Assembly (NCBI GenBank): GCA_942492855.1
Contig: OW818647.1
Coordinates: forward strand, 4,650,001-4,714,000
Reading direction: 5' to 3'
Length of the DNA stretch: 64,000 nt
Source of the DNA: G963677485 sp942492855
GTDB taxonomy: Bacteria > Armatimonadota > HRBIN16
Shown here one piece after another: positions 60,152-64,000 of the stretch (the first letter of the stretch is position 1; each line of letters starts with the position of its first letter). A program made the translations under genes and the position numbers. Under the pieces are notes generated by a model that did no database searches, was not told where the DNA came from, and saw nothing but the letters and a program-made list of their open reading frames with translations.

Positions 60152-60796
60152 CTACGGCTGGAGACTACTCAACCGCTTCTTGATCTCTACTACTTTTTTC
60201 CGTGCCATCCCGATGTCAGATACCAACTGCTCAAACATGACGGAGCCATGGGGCCCCTCATTTCGGATGATGTATGACGGATGCAGCACGGCGCCGATCG
60301 CCTGAGCATACGGGCTTTCAAACCACAGTCCCCGCTCCTTGGTAATCTTGAAGTTCTGGTGAATCAGCATATTCGCCGATGGGCTTCCCACACACAACAA
60401 CACCAAAGGCTTGATCGCTTCGATTTGCTTCATCAGCCACGGCTTGCATGCTTCCGCTTCCCCAGGTGTTGGCGGTCTGTTCACCGCCCGGCCATCGATG
60501 ATATCATGGGCTCTGCATTTTACGATGTTCGCAATGAACACGTGCCGGCGGTCCATCTGGTTAGCCGCGAGAGCCCGGTCCAACATGGCACCACTCACCC
60601 CTACAAACGGCCGGCCGGTTTGGTCCTCTGTCTCACCAGGGCCCTCACCAACAATCATCAGTGGCGACTCGGGATTTCCTTCACCAAAAACCACGTTCTT
60701 CCGCAACTGACACAGCCCGCACTTCGTGCAACTGAGGGTATCAGATCGGAACGCATCGAGCAGCTCTTGGTTGGAGCCCTTCATTTCAGACGTCAT
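60152..60796 (-). CDS. Type-4 uracil-DNA glycosylase
   Basis: This 214-residue iron-sulfur enzyme removes uracil from DNA. Cys23 and Cys26 (CTKC), and two later Cys (KCRAHD and EACKPW), fit the 4Fe-4S pattern of family 4. Motif GEGPGETEDQTGRPFVG carries the water-activating site and HPSYIIR the leucine-loop region. The KRRIH insertion of UdgX is absent. The ATG lies inside the end of the HIT gene, overlapping it by 11 nt, so they are co-translated. Confidence 0.93.
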   Translation of the reverse strand: MTSEMKGSNQELLDAFRSDTLSCTKCGLCQLRKNVVFGEGNPESPLMIVGEGPGETEDQTGRPFVGVSGAMLDRALAANQMDRRHVFIANIVKCRAHDIIDGRAVNRPPTPGEAEACKPWLMKQIEAIKPLVLLCVGSPSANMLIHQNFKITKERGLWFESPYAQAIGAVLHPSYIIRNEGPHGSVMFEQLVSDIGMARKKVVEIKKRLSSLQP

Positions 60797-61301
60797 TCAA
60801 CAGGCCCTCGGACTCGAATTTGTCCAGAATCTTGCGAAGTTGGTCATATGTCTCGCATAAACCCTGCGGAATCACCCTTACGTCAGACAGCACGGGCATG
60901 AAGTTCGTATCGCCATTCCAGCGCGGCACAATGTGGAAGTGAACATGATCGGCGATGCCAGCTCCTGCAGACGCACCCAAATTCACGCCTATGTTAAAGC
61001 CGTCCGGGTGATATGCTTCCTTCAAAACATTGACACACAGCCTGACTAGCTTCATGATCTCGGTCATACATTCAGTGCTAAGGTCATTCAAATCGGCAGT
61101 GTGGTGCCTGGGGGCCACCATGAGGTGACCATTGCTATATGGAAATGCATTGAGCATGATGAATGCATCTTGCCCTTGATACAACACATACACAGATCGT
61201 TGATCCTCATCTGAGGGTTTGTCGCAGAAAATGCACCCGGTCTGCTTCTTCGCATTGGCCACGTAGGCCAGTCTCCAGGGTGCCCATAGTCGTTCAGTCA
61301 T
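60786..61301 (-). CDS. HIT-family nucleotide hydrolase/phosphorylase
   Basis: This 171-residue protein has the HIT motif HVHFHIVPRW with the nucleophilic His in the middle position, plus a CIFC pair near the N terminus with a second zinc-type arrangement. Its start, MTERLWAPWRLAYV, resembles mycobacterial Ap4A phosphorylase. ATG 61301 has GGAG 5 nt upstream; the frame extends to 61343. It probably cleaves Ap4A-type signal nucleotides. Confidence 0.9.
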   Translation of the reverse strand: MTERLWAPWRLAYVANAKKQTGCIFCDKPSDEDQRSVYVLYQGQDAFIMLNAFPYSNGHLMVAPRHHTADLNDLSTECMTEIMKLVRLCVNVLKEAYHPDGFNIGVNLGASAGAGIADHVHFHIVPRWNGDTNFMPVLSDVRVIPQGLCETYDQLRKILDKFESEGLLNDV

Positions 61302-61441
61302 GCCGTCTCCTTGTATTGGGTCACCACCATCCGCATCTATCAAGATGCCATCACATGGCGATGACCCGAAAGCTCGTATGCCAGCATATTATCAAACTTG
61401 CATACTAATTGAAGTTTACCCCGTGCCCAATCCTACGGCAA

Positions 61442-64000
61442 TTACCCGAACACGGGATACCGTTCACCATCATGAACTGCGCCATTGGCTCCTTGCGTGG
61501 TGCGGCACAGATGCTGGTAGTAGCATCCTGCGCACCAATCACCCGGCACCGGCAAGATATCGCCAGAGGCCAACAGAGCCGCGCTCTGTTTCAGTTTTGA
61601 TGCCACGTTCTGGTACATTAACCGCCACCACATATCATTGCCTACACGCGAGGCTGCCCCCTCTTCCGGCCTTTGCCACAACCGCTGTTGGAAATCCTGG
61701 TCAATATTCATCTGCAGGAGCACCCGGTACCGGACATCAGCGACTGCATTATCGATGGTCACGGCTCCGACCTTCATGCCAAACAGGTTCTGAAGAGCTG
61801 ATATGTAGATGGGCAGTTGGATGTCATCACCCTGAGCGATCCTGTCAAACCAGTCTCGGGGCACACTGCGCTTATAATCGACCAGCACCGCCAGACCCGT
61901 CGTCGGACAGACATCCACGCGGTCAAGACGGCCCGCAATCCGCATCTGCCCCTCATCCAGGGGGAACGAAAGCGGCTTCATGGTCTGACCTGGTAATGGA
62001 GGTGAAGCGTCTTCCGGGTCGTCGCCGCGTCCAAACGCAGCTTCAAACAGGGTCGGGGTCAGTCCAAACTGAGTGTATATGCGCTGTTCCCTGTCCAGAA
62101 CACCCAGACACATCGTGCCGGTGTCCTCATAGAGAAGGGTCTGTTCACCACGGTGAAGATCGGCAGGCATTTGTTCTGCAGCCTCTTTGAGGAGTGTCTC
62201 GACATCATACTGGTTTTGCTGCACGGCATTCCGCAATACATCGTGAACCCAGCGTCCCTGTATGGTCATAGCACTGCTGTCAGCCGATCGCAACCCCAAC
62301 TGCCATCGGGCATAATGCCGGAAACGGCACTGCAGAAGCTGTTGCAGCTCTGACACGCCGAACTCGCGCCGGACGGGCCTGCTGGCTTGAGGAATCAGCT
62401 TTGGTAAACGCGGCCAGATGGACCAGTCCGTCCAGATCCGTGTCAGCTCTCCCCCCAGCTTGACTGCGCGTTTCGCCAACGAGCAGAGCAGCGGGAGCTC
62501 ATCGGCGGGCAGGTTCAGCCGGATTTCCAGTTCCCTGGAAAACAGTCGTTCGACGATGCGCAAGTGGCAATCTGACTCCGATACTAGCTCAGTCACAGGG
62601 TAACTCGTTTCGTGCAGACGCCGTTCCACCAGTTGGTATCTATCTTTTGGCAGAAGTTTCAGCACGCCGTTAAGCAAGTAGCTGGGCAGTGATTCCCGAT
62701 CGCCTGCTGTTCGCGAGAAGCTCAGGCAGAGGGATTGCGAACTGGATGCAATACCGCGCAGGAATTGTAGCCTGTCGTGGTCGCTAGATTCATGGCTAAG
62801 AGGTAAACGGCGATGAAACAACTGCGCCATCGCCTCCCGCAGATCATCACCGATCAACGGATGCTCACGCGAGCTATGCGGCATCACCCCCTCAACAAGC
62901 GAAGTGATGGCCACAAACGGGTATTGCTGTCCCATACTAGGCATCTGCAATACCAGTTGCACTTTGTCGCCAGTGACGGCAGATGGGTTGCTCACCAGCG
63001 ACATCACCTGCGCGAGCGGTGAGGATATTTCGTGCAACTCCAGCTCTGTTTCGGATACGAACTGGGTAAGCACATCCAGATACACATCGACCGGTGAGTT
63101 TTCCTCAGATTCATCGCCGCACATGCCCCACTGCGCAGCCACCTGCCGAATCAACTCGACCAGCTCATTGGTGTTCGTAACCGACTGCAACCGAACGACC
63201 TGCTCACTGAGCCGTTCACAGCATCCGATCATCGCATCTGACCACAGCGGTTCGGATGTCGAGGCCGGTAACTGAAGAAGCACCAGACCCGATTTGACGC
63301 CAGCATCGCGGGCAGCACGCCTCAACCGCTCGATCTCGAAGATGTCGTTATGCAACAAGTCTTGCCGGAGTATGTGGAGTGCATCCTCACGGTCGAACGA
63401 GTTCAGTGCTTGCACCAGTAGCATCAAGAACCGGACATGGGGATGGTCCAGTAAACTTCCGCTACCAAGCTGGTACGGGATTCCGAGGCGATTGAACGCT
63501 AACTCGTAAGCAGGCTGGGCATCGGTTAGGTTCGGCACCATCACGCACATTTCCGACCAATTCAAGCCTGCACGATGTGTCCTGCACAGTTCCCGTGCCA
63601 AAATCTCCGCTTCAACAATCGGTGAAGGAGCATCCAATACCATGAGTTGGCCAGCATCAGGCGGCGCGGTGTCAACCACAGGCTGATCAAGAACCTGTAT
63701 CAGCCATTCGGTAACCGTCTCACACGGCTTGGCAAGCTGGACCAAGCATTCTACTCCTGGCACCCCGTTGAGGTCAGCGACTAAGCTCTGTAGAGCACCA
63801 TACCACTGCGGCTTGTTGAGGTCACCTTCTACCAGTATCTTCACACTGGCATGCTTCGCACAGGCGGTGATCAGGCTGATCAAGGCGTAAGGTGCACGTT
63901 CGAAGCCGGTAAAGCACACCTCAGAGCCGAGGTTCACGGGTGCCGTCTCAATCCTCTCCGCAGCCGTCTGCCACAGATCACCTGCCAGCATCCGGCCACG
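61442..64000 (-). CDS. AddB/RexB-type helicase-nuclease subunit, 5' end off window
   Basis: The frame is open to the right edge (codons RGR before the Met at 63991), so 853 codons of a longer gene are seen. The C-terminal 250 residues form a PD-(D/E)XK nuclease: LDRVDVCPTTGLAVLVDYKRS with Asp and the DxK pair. Four Cys (one in LQCRFRHYA, three in DWCAGCYYQHLCR) form the iron-sulfur clasp known from AddB. The N-terminal part is UvrD-like helicase-derived with no Walker A in view, as in AddB. It would process DNA double-strand ends with AddA, not visible here. Confidence 0.85.
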   Translation of the reverse strand, partial: RGRMLAGDLWQTAAERIETAPVNLGSEVCFTGFERAPYALISLITACAKHASVKILVEGDLNKPQWYGALQSLVADLNGVPGVECLVQLAKPCETVTEWLIQVLDQPVVDTAPPDAGQLMVLDAPSPIVEAEILARELCRTHRAGLNWSEMCVMVPNLTDAQPAYELAFNRLGIPYQLGSGSLLDHPHVRFLMLLVQALNSFDREDALHILRQDLLHNDIFEIERLRRAARDAGVKSGLVLLQLPASTSEPLWSDAMIGCCERLSEQVVRLQSVTNTNELVELIRQVAAQWGMCGDESEENSPVDVYLDVLTQFVSETELELHEISSPLAQVMSLVSNPSAVTGDKVQLVLQMPSMGQQYPFVAITSLVEGVMPHSSREHPLIGDDLREAMAQLFHRRLPLSHESSDHDRLQFLRGIASSSQSLCLSFSRTAGDRESLPSYLLNGVLKLLPKDRYQLVERRLHETSYPVTELVSESDCHLRIVERLFSRELEIRLNLPADELPLLCSLAKRAVKLGGELTRIWTDWSIWPRLPKLIPQASRPVRREFGVSELQQLLQCRFRHYARWQLGLRSADSSAMTIQGRWVHDVLRNAVQQNQYDVETLLKEAAEQMPADLHRGEQTLLYEDTGTMCLGVLDREQRIYTQFGLTPTLFEAAFGRGDDPEDASPPLPGQTMKPLSFPLDEGQMRIAGRLDRVDVCPTTGLAVLVDYKRSVPRDWFDRIAQGDDIQLPIYISALQNLFGMKVGAVTIDNAVADVRYRVLLQMNIDQDFQQRLWQRPEEGAASRVGNDMWWRLMYQNVASKLKQSAALLASGDILPVPGDWCAGCYYQHLCRTTQGANGAVHDGERYPVFG

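Noticed and set aside
60152..60796. UdgX-type enzyme
   Set aside because: The KRRIH insertion that allows covalent attachment is absent; the motifs fit ordinary family 4.

Overview
The window looks like a bacterial chromosome segment of moderate GC with tightly packed operons. Housekeeping genes (gyrB, clpB, clpC, lexA, glnA, ndk, argB, xseAB, yebC, htpX) sit among exopolysaccharide, polysaccharide-degradation and signalling genes. There is no phage, plasmid, integrase, transposase, rRNA or CRISPR array. Signal peptides with periplasm-type proteins, a Wza-like export protein and an AddB-type nuclease are present. A phylum cannot be fixed from sequence reading alone. The gene mix (type I glutamine synthetase, HspR-like operator on clpB, DUF1957 branching enzyme, many degenerate secreted enzymes) would fit Armatimonadota or a neighbouring lineage; this is inference.

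Layout. 1-1644: secreted M28-like protein with degraded metal ligands, cut by the window edge. 1863-10314: envelope-polysaccharide region (hexapeptide acetyltransferase, YebC, HAD phosphatase, flippase, methyltransferase, MBOAT acyltransferase with an SGNH-like partner, O-antigen ligase-like protein). 10323-18629: tRNA-Lys, two paralogous ectodomain-plus-membrane proteins around a Nif3-like gene, argB, an M48 protease, lexA, a heptamer-repeat block and araD. 18724-23582: znuACB, tRNA-Leu, ndk and glnA with a structured leader and a good terminator. 23701-34608: carbohydrate use, with a tandem pair of glycosidase-like proteins, a membrane protein, a subtype-B tannase, a beta-helix polysaccharidase-like protein and a GH57 branching enzyme; it carries a partly decayed duplication. 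34718-44629: clpC, ilvE, a LolA-like protein, htpX, xseBA, a NYN protein and a NIL-metX-ABC ATPase operon. 45267-50401: second polysaccharide operon (Wza, Wzc-like, sugar-phosphate transferase, UbiA-type prenyltransferase, GtrA). 50484-64000: a nested inverted-repeat element, gyrB, a Spy-like protein, a second palindrome cluster, clpB, a vWA/FHA/PP2C signalling operon, UDG, HIT and a partial AddB-like nuclease.

Most interesting points: a Wzc-like protein with arginine in place of the Walker A lysine; mutually exclusive hairpins ahead of that operon; a 229-bp element of nested inverted repeats; a clpB promoter overlapping an HspR/HAIR-like palindrome; a vWA - J-like/zinc-ribbon/double-FHA - PP2C operon without a kinase; and a purine/pyrimidine heptamer block that reaches into the end of araD.
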